Source of the DNA: SLSG01 sp964477035
Lineage (GTDB): Bacteria > Bacteroidota > Bacteroidia > Bacteroidales > UBA7960
DNA length: 64,000 bases
Assembly: GCA_964477035.1 (NCBI GenBank)
Contig: CAYZCW010000007.1
Location: 1-64,000, forward strand
Direction: 5' to 3'
The position numbers and the translations under genes were made by a program. Every line of letters begins with the position of its first letter. The first letter of the stretch is position 1. This document shows positions 51,750 through 60,850 of this stretch, piece by piece. The notes beneath the pieces were generated by a model, which did not search any database, was not told the DNA's origin, and saw only the letters and a program-made list of their open reading frames with translations.

Positions 51750-52220
51750 ATGAAACCAAAAAAGACAACACATCTGACCCTGGCCGGGAGGCTCTCGTTC
51801 CTGTGGCTGCTCCTGGGAATCATCCTGTTGTCCGGATGTGCCCGGACGGGAGATGCCGGCCGGGACAGGGATGTGCCGGCCGGAACAAGCGGGCAAGCCG
51901 GTGGGCAGCCCCTGGTGCATTTGGAGAAGGACACGCACCACTTCGGCACGGTTTTCAGCGGGGAGAAGGTCCTGTACCGCTTTCGTCTGACCAATACGGG
52001 AGATGCCCCCCTGGTTCTTTCCGGGACCCGCAGCAGCTGTGGCTGCACGGTGGGCGACTATACCAGGGAACCCATCGCTCCCGGGGAACAGGGGCATGTG
52101 AGCGTGCAATTCAACAGCGCCGGACGCATGGGGTTTCAGTCAGAGACCCTGTATGTGCTGACCAACGCCGAACCGTCCGAATACCGCCTGCGCATTACCG
52201 CGGAGGTGATAAGAAACTGA
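51750..52220 (+). CDS. DUF1573 lipoprotein
   Basis: 156 residues with the lipobox LLSGC (Cys30). The mature part is a single DUF1573 immunoglobulin-like domain: FGTVFSGEKVLYRFRLTNTG, then SSCGCT and APGEQGHVSVQF. The family is widespread in Bacteroidota envelopes without a settled role. The position between nusB and yajC is typical for the phylum. Confidence 0.9.
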   Translation: MKPKKTTHLTLAGRLSFLWLLLGIILLSGCARTGDAGRDRDVPAGTSGQAGGQPLVHLEKDTHHFGTVFSGEKVLYRFRLTNTGDAPLVLSGTRSSCGCTVGDYTREPIAPGEQGHVSVQFNSAGRMGFQSETLYVLTNAEPSEYRLRITAEVIRN

Positions 52221-52251
52221 ATGCTGAACCCAATCATTTAAACCATTGACC

Positions 52252-52578
52252 ATGAATTTACTGAATGTATTGCTGTTTATGCCGGCCAACGGAGAATCCG
52301 GTGGTGGCCTGGGGGCTTTTCTGCCGCTGATCCTGATCATCCTGGTGTTCTACCTGTTTTTCATCCGCCCGCAGATGAAGAAACAGAAGGACCTGAAAAA
52401 ATTCCGCGAAGCCCTCAAGAAGGGGGATAAGATCATCACCATCGGGGGCATTCACGGCAAGATCGTCGAGGAACAGGAGCGGACCTTCACCATTGAGGTG
52501 GAGGGCCAGAACCGCCTGAAAATCGAGAAATCCGCCGTGGCCATGGACGGGACGGATACCCTGGCCGAAAAGCGTTAG
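52252..52578 (+). CDS. yajC: Preprotein translocase subunit YajC
   Basis: A protein of 108 residues from the ATG at 52252. One membrane helix (AFLPLILIILVFYLFFI) is followed by RPQMKKQKDLKKF and the cytoplasmic domain with GDKIITIGGIHGKI. It is an accessory part of the SecDF-YajC complex. Confidence 0.95.
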   Translation: MNLLNVLLFMPANGESGGGLGAFLPLILIILVFYLFFIRPQMKKQKDLKKFREALKKGDKIITIGGIHGKIVEEQERTFTIEVEGQNRLKIEKSAVAMDGTDTLAEKR

Positions 52579-52604
52579 GCACGCCCCGGTTCCGGGAGCG
52601 ACCG

Positions 52605-53609
52605 ATGATGATGTCCAGGATCCGGTCTTACTGGCTGCGGCTGCGGGAGCCCGCGGGTAAAAGGAAGGCCACGGTATTTTTGCTTTGCTTTGTGAGCAGT
52701 GCGGTCTTTTGGCTGCTGCTCCAGCTGTCCAGGGAAAATGAGGCCGTCTTTTCCCGGCCGCTTGTGTTTTACGACATCCCGGAAAACATGCTGCTTGCCG
52801 GGCAGAGCGACTCGGTGCTCCACTATTCTCTGCAGACCACCGGGGCAAGGCTCTTCGCCTCCCTGTTCTCTTCCCGGGATACCCTCTACATCCCACTCTC
52901 CGCCCTGGCGCGCACTGAACGGGATGGACGGCCGTTTTTTTTCCTGTCCGGCAACCAGGCTGCGGCAAGGGTCTCTGCATCTCTCGGTCCGGGCAAGACC
53001 GTACACCAGATAAGTCCCGATACGGTGTACGTGGAAATGGTGGCAGGCGGCCGCAAACTGGTTCCTGTAATGCCTGTGACTGAGATCACCTATGAGAGGC
53101 GCTTTGGCCCTTACGGATCCGTCCGGGTCGATCCCGACAGCGTATGGCTCTCCGGACCGCTCGGGATGTTGGACAGCATCCATGTCATTGAAACAGAAGT
53201 GGTCCGGCTGCACCAGCTGCAACACACCACCCAGGCGGAAGCCTTGTTGCGCAAACCCATGGACCTTCCCGTGGTGCGGCTTAGCCCTCCCTCGGTCTCC
53301 CTGACCATCCCTGTGGAGGAGTTCACGGAGGCCAGGATGGAGGTGCCCCTGGGGATCCACTGTCCCGACAGCCTGGATGGTTATTCCGGGGAGAACCTCA
53401 GGCTGTTCCCTTCCAGGGTGACTGTCACGGTGCTGGTGGCGCTGAGGGATTATCCTGCCCTGCACCCCGGATTGTTTTCGGCGCGGGTTTTGTGTCCCAC
53501 GGGGGAGGCCACCGGTCCACGCCTGGACGTCTTCCTGGAACAGTTTCCTGAATTCGTGCAACTCGAGGCAGTCCGTCCCCGGCAAGTGGACTACCTGATC
53601 CTGAAATAA
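52605..53609 (+). CDS. YbbR-like domain protein
   Basis: 334 residues with an N-terminal membrane helix (ATVFLLCFVSSAVFWLLLQ) and a long extracytoplasmic part made of YbbR-type repeats (PVMPVTEITYERRFGPYGSV, DSVWLSGPLGMLDSI). In this phylum such genes sit between yajC and coaE, as here. The exact function is unknown; in Firmicutes the YbbR relative regulates diadenylate cyclase. Confidence 0.82.
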   Translation: MMMSRIRSYWLRLREPAGKRKATVFLLCFVSSAVFWLLLQLSRENEAVFSRPLVFYDIPENMLLAGQSDSVLHYSLQTTGARLFASLFSSRDTLYIPLSALARTERDGRPFFFLSGNQAAARVSASLGPGKTVHQISPDTVYVEMVAGGRKLVPVMPVTEITYERRFGPYGSVRVDPDSVWLSGPLGMLDSIHVIETEVVRLHQLQHTTQAEALLRKPMDLPVVRLSPPSVSLTIPVEEFTEARMEVPLGIHCPDSLDGYSGENLRLFPSRVTVTVLVALRDYPALHPGLFSARVLCPTGEATGPRLDVFLEQFPEFVQLEAVRPRQVDYLILK

Positions 53610-53642
53610 TGCAGGAAAGGGGGTGCATCTCCGGCTTTGGGT

Positions 53643-53650
53643 TATCTTTG
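53643..53650 (+). promoter_or_regulatory. -7 box for coaE
   Basis: TATCTTTG matches TAnnTTTG, 20 bases before the coaE start. Confidence 0.6.
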
Positions 53651-53670
53651 CATGGGCAAGGCGATCCAGC

Positions 53671-54261
53671 ATGATGCATATCGGACTTACGGGCAATATC
53701 GGAAGCGGCAAGACCATGGTTTGCCGTGTATTTGAGAAACTGGGGGTTCCGGTCTACCATGCCGACCTGGAGGCCAGGCGGTTGCTTAATACCCGGATCG
53801 TGCAGCAGGCGCTGAAGGAGTTGTTCGGAGACGGGCTGGTGGACCGCAGCGGGCATACAGACAGGAAGATGCTGGCTTCCATGGTATTCGGAAATCCGGC
53901 ACGCCTTCAAGCCCTCAACGCCCTGATCCATCCCCTGGTGGAAAAAGATTACCTGCGCTGGAGGGGCGACCGTCAGGGGGTTGCCTATACCCTGCAGGAG
54001 GCCGCCATCCTTTTCGAAACGGGATGGGACAGGCACATGGACCAAACCATCCTTGTGACCGCCCCCCGGGAGGAACGCATCCGCCGGGTATGCCGGCGCG
54101 ACGGGGTCAGCCGGGAGGAAGTCCTGCGCAGGATGCAGCACCAGTGGGATGAGAAGAAACTGGAAGACAGGGCCGGTTTCACCATCCACAACGATGGCCG
54201 GCTGCTGGTAATCCCGCAAATACTTCGAATTCACGAATCGCTGGTCCGGCCGGGTCGTTGA
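53671..54261 (+). CDS. coaE: Dephospho-CoA kinase
   Basis: A protein of 196 residues from the ATG at 53671 (53674 equally possible). The P-loop is GLTGNIGSGKT. The substrate/Asp motif VYHADLEARRLL and the lid segment RVCRRDGVSREEVLRRM follow. It catalyses the last step of coenzyme A synthesis. Confidence 0.95.
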   Translation: MMHIGLTGNIGSGKTMVCRVFEKLGVPVYHADLEARRLLNTRIVQQALKELFGDGLVDRSGHTDRKMLASMVFGNPARLQALNALIHPLVEKDYLRWRGDRQGVAYTLQEAAILFETGWDRHMDQTILVTAPREERIRRVCRRDGVSREEVLRRMQHQWDEKKLEDRAGFTIHNDGRLLVIPQILRIHESLVRPGR

Positions 54262-54324
54262 TTTCTGCCGGATGATAAAAATATCGGAACCATTTCTCCG
54301 TTCAATCTTCAGCAACTTCCGGTC

Positions 54325-55416
54325 ATGATCCATCCACACCCTGCCATCTTCCGCCTCATCCTGTCGCTGCTTCTTTTGGCTGCCAGCCATCCGGGCCTGC
54401 AGGCACAACAGGCCGGCAGGGTCTATGAGTTTTTAAACCTGCCCGTATCAGCCCATGCCACGGCCCTCGGCGGCTACGGGATGCCCAATTTCGATCATGA
54501 ACTGGGCATGGCCCTGGTGTTTCCCTCCCTGCTGCAACCCTCCTTCACCAACCACCTGTCGCTGAACTTCGTCGATTACTTCGACGACATCAATTACGGC
54601 ACGGCGGCCTTTGCCCGCCACTTCGACCGCCTGGGCACCTTCAGCGGCAGCCTGCATTATATCAACTACGGCCGGTTTGTGGAAGCCGATGAACTGGGTG
54701 AAACCCACGGCACCTTTTCGGCCGGGGAATACAGCTTCATGGTCGGATGGGGCAGGCGCATCGGGGAGCGCCTTTACCTGGGCAGCAACCTCAAGAGCAT
54801 CCATTCTTTCCTTTATGACCACAATTCCTGGGGTCTGGCGGTGGATGTATCCTTCACCTACATGGATCCGGACAGGCTCTTTGCCGCCGGGCTGGTGGCC
54901 AGAAATATCGGTTACCAGATCAAGCCGTTTCGCTCGGGCAACCAGGAACCCATGCCGTTCGACCTGGTGCTGGCGGCTTCCCACCGTCTGGCCAACGCCC
55001 CTTTCCGGTTGTCGCTGGTGGCCCACAACCTGCATCGATTCGACCTGACTTACGTGTCCCCCTCCAGCCGGCCGGCCCTGCTGACCGGCCCCGACGGGAG
55101 CGGGGAAAGCTTTGGTGAGAAACTGGGCGGATGGGGCGACCAGCTCCTGAGGCATGTGATCTTCGGATTGGAGTTCATGCCCGGGGACCAGTTCAGTTTC
55201 CGGATGGGCTACAACTACCGCCGGAGGCAGGAAATGAAGGTCGACTCCCGGCTTTCCACGGTGGGCTTTTCCTGGGGGTTCGGGATCCGTATATCGAGGT
55301 TCCAGCTGAGCTACGGACGCTCCAATTACCACCTGGCCGGGGCGCCCAACCACCTGTCCCTGAGTACCAGCCTGAGCGACTTGTTTCACAGGCCGGAGCA
55401 AATTCCAATGGAATAA
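54325..55416 (+). CDS. porQ: Type IX secretion system protein PorQ
   Basis: 363 residues with a signal peptide ending near GLQAQ. The family N-terminus YEFLNLPVSAHATALGGYG and the PorV-like barrel features (NPEVEM-type strands, LSLNFVDYFDDINYGT) match PorQ. PorQ is an outer-membrane barrel of the T9SS attachment complex. The next gene, 16 bases downstream, encodes a subtilase. Confidence 0.9.
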   Translation: MIHPHPAIFRLILSLLLLAASHPGLQAQQAGRVYEFLNLPVSAHATALGGYGMPNFDHELGMALVFPSLLQPSFTNHLSLNFVDYFDDINYGTAAFARHFDRLGTFSGSLHYINYGRFVEADELGETHGTFSAGEYSFMVGWGRRIGERLYLGSNLKSIHSFLYDHNSWGLAVDVSFTYMDPDRLFAAGLVARNIGYQIKPFRSGNQEPMPFDLVLAASHRLANAPFRLSLVAHNLHRFDLTYVSPSSRPALLTGPDGSGESFGEKLGGWGDQLLRHVIFGLEFMPGDQFSFRMGYNYRRRQEMKVDSRLSTVGFSWGFGIRISRFQLSYGRSNYHLAGAPNHLSLSTSLSDLFHRPEQIPME

Positions 55417-55420
55417 TGGG

Positions 55421-55428
55421 TATATTTG
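55421..55428 (+). promoter_or_regulatory. -7 box abutting S8 protease start
   Basis: TATATTTG matches TAnnTTTG and ends four bases before the ATG at 55433, implying a leaderless transcript if used. Confidence 0.45.
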
Positions 55429-55432
55429 CCCC

Positions 55433-57067
55433 ATGAGTGTTGCGCGCCGACTGATGGGACTTTTTCTGGCGCTGGCCTGCATGGGTGCATGGCCTGCCGG
55501 CAGCCTTTGTGCAAACCGCCGGCATCAGCCGGCAGGCAGATACTGGGTTTATTTTACCGACAAGCCGGACAATGCCTTTGACCCATGGGACTTTTTCGAT
55601 CCCAGGGCCATCGAGCGCCGGCTGCGGCACAGACAAAACCTGTATGACCCGGTCGATTTTCCCGTCTCCACAGCCTATATTGAGGGCGTTCGCCCCCTGG
55701 TCGACACCCTGGATGTGGTGTCGCGGTGGCTGAATGCCGTGCATGTGGTGTGTGTCCATGATGCGGCCACGGCCCTGACCCGCCTGCCTTTTGTGGACAG
55801 GGTGGAACCCGCCGGCCGGCTTCTGCTGCCGGCTTCCGTGGACCCTGGTCCGGAGACGGAGGATTCCGGGCTGCCTGGAAGGCGGCAGCTGGAAGCCCTG
55901 GCAGATCAGATCGGGGCGCTGCAGGGCGGGTCCTTCATCAGCAAGGGGTATGACGGCAAGGGGGTGCGCATCGCGGTGTTGGATGCAGGTTTTCCCGGCG
56001 TGGACACCCATCCGGCATTCCGGCACCTGAGGGAGGAAAACCGCATCGTGGCGACGTGGGATTTCCACCGTGACCGCCCCGATGTGTACCGGTACAATCC
56101 TCATGGCACCATGGTGCTCTCCCTCATTGCCGGGATGGCGGGGGAGCAGGTCATGGGACTGGCCACCGGGGCCGAGTTCCTGCTGGCCCGGACGGAGACC
56201 TGGCGGGAGCCGCTGGTGGAGGAAAAGTACTGGCTCGCTGCTGCAGAATGGGCAGACAGGCTGGGTGCGGACATCATCAACTCTTCCCTGGGGTATTCCT
56301 ACCACCGCTATTTTCCCGAACAGATGGACGGGCATTCTTCCCCGGTGGCCCTCGCGGCAAGGATCGCCACGCGCAAAGGCATCCTGGTGGTAAGCTCCGC
56401 AGGGAACCAGGGGGACAGCGGGCACTGGAGAACGATCGTCACCCCTGCCGATGTGGACAGCGTGCTGACCATCGGAGCCGTGGACCTGCCCGCTATGCTC
56501 CGGACACCATATTCCTCTCCCGGCCCCAATGCCATCGGTCAGCTGAAGCCCAACCTGGTGGCCCCCGGGGATGTGGTGCTGGCAGGAGCCAGGGGGTATA
56601 CGGCCAACCGGGGAACCTCCTTCGCCACCCCCCTGGTCACGGGCTTTGCCGCCTGCCTGCTGGAGATGTTTCCGTTCTTTACCAACATGCAGCTATTCAG
56701 GGGTCTGCAACGCAGCGGTTCCCTGTACCCCTATTTCGACTATTCGCATGGTTACGGTTTGCCCCAGGCAGGGGTTTATTTCAACCCCTCCACCAACATG
56801 GGCAGCCCGACGGTCGATATGGAGGAGCAGGAAGGACAGCTGGTTGTGACCCTGAGGTACAATCCCATGCATACCGTCAACGGGGAAGAACGTTCCCCGG
56901 AACGATCCCTGTATTACCATGTCAGGAACCCGGACGGCACCCTGGAACGCTATTACGTGCTCCGCGCCGAACAACCGGAAGTCCTCCGCATCGACATGCA
57001 TGAATTCGCTCCCGGACAGCAATTGTTTGTCCATTTTGAAGGATATACGGTGTCCTGGACGTTTTAA
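55433..57067 (+). CDS. S8 subtilisin-like serine protease, exported
   Basis: 544 residues with a signal peptide to about residue 27. The propeptide-like part includes YFTDKPDNAFDPWDFFDPRA. Catalytic residues are Asp184 (AVLDAGFPG), His224 (NPHGTMVLSLIAG) and Ser396 (RGTSFATPLVTG). A short beta-domain ends the protein, with no T9SS sorting domain. It follows porQ by 16 bases and precedes a barrel gene by 13 bases, so it may work in envelope or T9SS-related processing; that is inference from position. Confidence 0.9.
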   Translation: MSVARRLMGLFLALACMGAWPAGSLCANRRHQPAGRYWVYFTDKPDNAFDPWDFFDPRAIERRLRHRQNLYDPVDFPVSTAYIEGVRPLVDTLDVVSRWLNAVHVVCVHDAATALTRLPFVDRVEPAGRLLLPASVDPGPETEDSGLPGRRQLEALADQIGALQGGSFISKGYDGKGVRIAVLDAGFPGVDTHPAFRHLREENRIVATWDFHRDRPDVYRYNPHGTMVLSLIAGMAGEQVMGLATGAEFLLARTETWREPLVEEKYWLAAAEWADRLGADIINSSLGYSYHRYFPEQMDGHSSPVALAARIATRKGILVVSSAGNQGDSGHWRTIVTPADVDSVLTIGAVDLPAMLRTPYSSPGPNAIGQLKPNLVAPGDVVLAGARGYTANRGTSFATPLVTGFAACLLEMFPFFTNMQLFRGLQRSGSLYPYFDYSHGYGLPQAGVYFNPSTNMGSPTVDMEEQEGQLVVTLRYNPMHTVNGEERSPERSLYYHVRNPDGTLERYYVLRAEQPEVLRIDMHEFAPGQQLFVHFEGYTVSWTF

Positions 57068-57080
57068 TCAGACCCTACCC

Positions 57081-57791
57081 ATGAAGCAGCATCCGATCAT
57101 GATCCTGGCTATTTGCCTCACCCTCGCCGGAGGGGGCGCAACGGCACAGACCGTTCTCATTGAGGAGGACCTGCGCGGCGCAGGGAATGTGCCCGGATAC
57201 GGGATGAACCGCAGGCATTTCCGCCATGTATACCTGGGATTTCAAATTGCGGCCGGCCGGCCGGAAGAACCCGGTGCACGCATACGTTACGGACGTTCCT
57301 GGACGGGCGAGCTGGGCCTCCGTTACAAACGGAGGTTCAACAACACTTTCTCGGCCGGCTATGAAGTGTTTCTCAAGCGGATGGCGTTCGCACCCCGTCA
57401 GGAGGAGGGAAAACGGGTTCCCGGTCCTGAGATCCACGACCGGGAGAGGGTCGTTCTGGCAGCGGCCGGCCTGGGTCTTTACCAGCGAATCAACTTCGGG
57501 GCCAGGGGGGACTATATCGGGCGGTTTGCCGACCTGGGGGCCTATGGCGAATGGCTGGCCCACGGCAGGCATGTCAGCTTCTCCAGGACGGACGACCAGC
57601 GCATCCGGATCCGAAGATCGGGCTTGCCCTATGCCGAAGCACTGGCCTATGGTGTGATGGCCCGGATCGGGTTCAATAACCTGGTTGTCAAGGGCAATTA
57701 TCGTTTGTCGGACTTGTTCACTCCGGAGAGCGGCTTGCCGGAATGGCCCCGCCTGACCCTGGGCCTGGAGTTTGGCCTCCATCCCGGTTAA
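57081..57791 (+). CDS. Predicted outer-membrane barrel protein, function unknown
   Basis: A protein of 236 residues from the ATG at 57081, with signal peptide ending at GGATAQ. The mature part has amphipathic strands (TGELGLRYKRRFNNTFSAGYE, VVLAAAGLGLYQRINFG) and a glycine/aromatic-rich C-terminal strand (LTLGLEFGLHPG), as in small barrels. No known motif was recognised. It lies 13 bases after the subtilase and overlaps the convergent methyltransferase gene by four bases. Confidence 0.72.
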   Translation: MKQHPIMILAICLTLAGGGATAQTVLIEEDLRGAGNVPGYGMNRRHFRHVYLGFQIAAGRPEEPGARIRYGRSWTGELGLRYKRRFNNTFSAGYEVFLKRMAFAPRQEEGKRVPGPEIHDRERVVLAAAGLGLYQRINFGARGDYIGRFADLGAYGEWLAHGRHVSFSRTDDQRIRIRRSGLPYAEALAYGVMARIGFNNLVVKGNYRLSDLFTPESGLPEWPRLTLGLEFGLHPG

Positions 57792-58477
57792 TCCGGGAAA
57801 GATCCCTGGTTTTCAGCTTGTTTCATGCAAATCATCAGCCCGTCCCTGAAAGGAAGCAACATGTTGAGAACGCCTGGGTGCTGGCTTACATGCTCATTGA
57901 ACCGGATGATTCCGCGGGTTTCCCTGTCGGTCCCGGTTTGCCCTTCCTGGGACGTCTCCTGACCGCCAAGCACTTTCCCGCCCCAAAGCACGTTGTCGGC
58001 CAGAATAACCCCCCCGGGCCGCAACTTATCCATGGCCAGGTCGAAATAGCGGACATAGTTCTCTTTGTCCGCATCGATGAAAACCATATCGAAACGCTCC
58101 TCCAGTGCCGGAATGACTTCCAGGGCCTCCCCGGTATGCAGGATGATGCGGTCCGACAGGCCGGCCTTGTCAATATACTGCCGTGCAAAATCCTCCAGTT
58201 CCGGGTTGTGGTCTATGGTGTGAAGCAAGCCCCCCGGGGCCAGCCCGCGGGCCAGGCAGATGGCCGAATAGCCCGTGTAGGTTCCGATTTCCAGGATGCG
58301 CTGAGGGCAAAGCATGCGGCTCATCAGTTCAAGCAACCTGCCCTGCAGGTGACCCGACAGCATCCTGGGCCTCAGCATGCGCGCGTGGGTGTTTCGGTTC
58401 AGTTCGGCCAGCACATCAGGCTCCTGGCTGCTTATTTTCCGGGCATAGGATTCCAGTTCTGCAAGGGTGCATTCCAT
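57788..58477 (-). CDS. O-methyltransferase family 3 (SAM-dependent)
   Basis: 229 residues. SAM motif I is ILEIGTYTGYSAI, the acidic post-motif is HTIDHN, and the metal/catechol-type site is FIDADKENY with ILADNVLWGG. These are the hallmarks of cation-dependent caffeoyl-CoA/catechol-type O-methyltransferases. It is the last gene of the ruvX-def-M16 run, 85 bases after M16. Substrate unknown. Confidence 0.9.
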   Translation of the reverse strand: MECTLAELESYARKISSQEPDVLAELNRNTHARMLRPRMLSGHLQGRLLELMSRMLCPQRILEIGTYTGYSAICLARGLAPGGLLHTIDHNPELEDFARQYIDKAGLSDRIILHTGEALEVIPALEERFDMVFIDADKENYVRYFDLAMDKLRPGGVILADNVLWGGKVLGGQETSQEGQTGTDRETRGIIRFNEHVSQHPGVLNMLLPFRDGLMICMKQAENQGSFPD

Positions 58478-58562
58478 CTTTATTTGTTTTACATCGGGTG
58501 CCCCGATTCACAGGGTCCCATCCTGCCTGAGGGGGCATATGGGAGGGATGGCCATGGCCGGG

Positions 58563-59786
58563 TCAGGGCCTGTATCCCAGCAAGCTCAGGCGGGCAGGGT
58601 CAAACACTTCGTTGGCTGCTTCCAGAAGGTCGTCCGCGGTCACGGCATCGATCTTATGGTTCATTTCCTTCAGGTCGTCCACCCGGTTAAATGCCAGGAG
58701 GCTCTTGCCGATGGACAGCATTTCATTCAGGTTGGACTCAAATGAGATCGCTACCTGACCGGCCAGTTGCTGCTTGGACCGTTTCAACTGCAGGGTGCCC
58801 AGGCGGCGGTCCCTCAGCCTTGCCAGCTCCTTGTGGATCAGGGAAAGGGTCCTGTCCACAAACCCCGTGTCGGTTCCGAAATAGAGGCTGAACAAGCCGG
58901 TGTCGGAATAGGGCTGGTAATGGCTTTCGATGTTGTAGCAGAAGCCGTGCCTCTCCCGCACGGCCAGGTTCAGGCGGGAATTCAGTCCCGGACCGCCCAG
59001 GATGTTGTTCAGCATGACCATGGCGGTCTTCAGGCGGTGCTCGCTTTCGTAGGCCTGGTTCCCCAAAACGCAATGCACCTGATGGTTGCGGCGTTTAATG
59101 AAGCGTTGCTCCGGAACATAGCCACTGAATGGCTCCCGCCCGTTCAGGCGGCTGCCCCAAGACGCGTGGCCGAAATGTTTTTCCGCCAGACGGACCAGGC
59201 GGGGAAATTCGATGCGGCCCACGGAGCAGATCACCATCTCCCCGCTGAGGTAATTCCGCTGCAAAAACCCGGAGATGGCCTTCCGGTCGAATGCCCTTAT
59301 GGTGGCGGGCTTTCCGAGGATGTTCCTGCCCAGAGGATGTCCCTTGAACACCACCCCGTCGAAGTCGTCAAAGATCTGTTCCCCCGGGGAATCTTTGTAA
59401 GAGTTGATCTCATCTATGATGATGTCCTTTTCCTTGGCCAGCTCCTTTTCCGGGAATACGGACTGAAACAGGATGTCGGACAACAGGTCGAACCACCTCC
59501 CGTAAAAGGAATGCATGAAGGAAGCATAATAGCAGGTGTCTTCCTTGGTGGTGTAAGCGTTGATCTCGCCGCCCACATGCTCCATATGGCTCAGGATGTG
59601 AAAGGTTTTCCGCTTCCTGGTGCCTTTAAAGATCACATGCTCTATGAAATGGGCCAGCCCCTGCTCCCGTATGGCCTCATCCCTGGACCCGGCGTTGACA
59701 ACCAGCCCGCAGTGCGCCACGGGGGAGTCCACCGGCTTGTGGATCAGCCGGATGCCATTGGAGAGCCTGTGTAACTGATAGGTCAT
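58563..59786 (-). CDS. M16-family zinc peptidase (processing-peptidase type)
   Basis: 407 residues. The inverted zinc motif HxxEH is HFIEH (His46, Glu49, His50); the C-terminal half has the usual inactive M16 repeat with GGPGLNSRLNLAVRE. It has no signal peptide. The start overlaps the def stop in an ATGA, so translation is coupled. Confidence 0.93.
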   Translation of the reverse strand: MTYQLHRLSNGIRLIHKPVDSPVAHCGLVVNAGSRDEAIREQGLAHFIEHVIFKGTRKRKTFHILSHMEHVGGEINAYTTKEDTCYYASFMHSFYGRWFDLLSDILFQSVFPEKELAKEKDIIIDEINSYKDSPGEQIFDDFDGVVFKGHPLGRNILGKPATIRAFDRKAISGFLQRNYLSGEMVICSVGRIEFPRLVRLAEKHFGHASWGSRLNGREPFSGYVPEQRFIKRRNHQVHCVLGNQAYESEHRLKTAMVMLNNILGGPGLNSRLNLAVRERHGFCYNIESHYQPYSDTGLFSLYFGTDTGFVDRTLSLIHKELARLRDRRLGTLQLKRSKQQLAGQVAISFESNLNEMLSIGKSLLAFNRVDDLKEMNHKIDAVTADDLLEAANEVFDPARLSLLGYRP

Positions 59787-60346
59787 TTCTTTCTGAGGGG
59801 GAACTTCATCGGGTAACCGGGATTGACCAGGCCCCTGGAAATGTTGCTGAGCTTTTTGCGCAGCAGGGTTCTTTTCAGCGGGGAGATGCGGTCCACCATG
59901 ACGATGCCTTCTATATGATCGTATTCGTGCTGGATGATCCGGGCGGCCAGGCCGCTGAAGCTTTCTTCAAATTCATTGAAATGCTCATCCTGGTAAGCCA
60001 TCCTGATATCGGGCTTTCTGAGGATGTCCTCTCTCAGGTCGGGAAAACTCAGACACCCCTCGTTGAAAAGCCATTCCTGCCCGCTTTCCTCAAGGATGCG
60101 TGCGTTAATGAAGACCTTTTTAAAGTCCTTCAGGGAGGGATCTTCGTTGGCAAAAGGGGAGGCATCGATGATGAACAACCTCAGGGACTGTCCCACCTGG
60201 GGGGCAGCCAGGCCAACCCCCTGGGCCTGGTACATGGTGTCCCACATGGTGTCAATCAGCTCCTGCAGGCCCTGATGGTCTTTTTCAACGGGTTTGGCCC
60301 TGTTTTTCAGGACCGGGTCCCCGTAAGCTACAACGGGAAGGATCAT
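59783..60346 (-). CDS. def: Peptide deformylase
   Basis: 187 residues with the three deformylase motifs GVGLAAPQVG, EGCLSFP and QHEYDHIEG, whose Cys and two His bind the metal. It removes the formyl group from nascent proteins. It overlaps ruvX and M16 by four bases each, forming a tight operon. Confidence 0.96.
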   Translation of the reverse strand: MILPVVAYGDPVLKNRAKPVEKDHQGLQELIDTMWDTMYQAQGVGLAAPQVGQSLRLFIIDASPFANEDPSLKDFKKVFINARILEESGQEWLFNEGCLSFPDLREDILRKPDIRMAYQDEHFNEFEESFSGLAARIIQHEYDHIEGIVMVDRISPLKRTLLRKKLSNISRGLVNPGYPMKFPLRKK

Positions 60347-60774
60347 AATCTCTGGTTCTTGAATTGTCTGCTTTCCAGGAAGGACTGCAGCAGGATGGTG
60401 GCGCTGATGGTGTCGACCAGTTCCTTCCTTTGACGGTCCTTTCGTTTTACTCCGGCGTCCAGCATGGCCTGCATGGCCATTTTGGAAGTGAATCTTTCAT
60501 CCATTCTTTCAACGGGAATGTCCGGAAATTGTTTTCTGACCTGCCGGATGAAAGGATCAATATACCGGCTGGCATCCGATGGGCGGTACTGCATGTCGAA
60601 GGGCTCTCCGATGACGAGCCGTTCCACCGGCTCCCGGGAAAAATAATCCCGGAGGTAGTCCATCAACTTGCCGACGTGCACGGTTGCCAGACCGCTGGCG
60701 ATGACCTGCCTTTCGTCGGTTACCGCCAGGCCGGCCCGTTTCTGCCCGTAATCGATGGCCATGATCCGTCCCAT
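60343..60774 (-). CDS. ruvX: Putative pre-16S rRNA nuclease / Holliday junction resolvase, RuvX (YqgF)
   Basis: A protein of 143 residues from the ATG at 60774. RNase-H-fold motifs: MAIDYGQKRAGLAVTD, VIGEPFDM and MDERFTSKMA, with a final Asp in ELVDTISA. Known relatives process 16S rRNA 5' ends. First gene of the minus-strand operon, divergent from dapD. Confidence 0.93.
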   Translation of the reverse strand: MGRIMAIDYGQKRAGLAVTDERQVIASGLATVHVGKLMDYLRDYFSREPVERLVIGEPFDMQYRPSDASRYIDPFIRQVRKQFPDIPVERMDERFTSKMAMQAMLDAGVKRKDRQRKELVDTISATILLQSFLESRQFKNQRL

Positions 60775-60791
60775 GCGCTGCCTTGTGGATG

Positions 60792-60799
60792 CAAAGATA
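60792..60799 (-). promoter_or_regulatory. -7 box for ruvX operon
   Basis: TATCTTTG on the minus strand, 17 bases upstream of the ruvX ATG. Confidence 0.58.
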
Positions 60800-60838
60800 C
60801 GCAAAGCCGGAGGATTATGGAAGCGCTGTAAAGATTGC

Positions 60839-60846
60839 TATCTTTG
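60839..60846 (+). promoter_or_regulatory. -7 box for dapD
   Basis: TATCTTTG matches TAnnTTTG and ends four bases before the dapD ATG, suggesting a leaderless transcript. Confidence 0.55.
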
Positions 60847-60850
60847 CACC

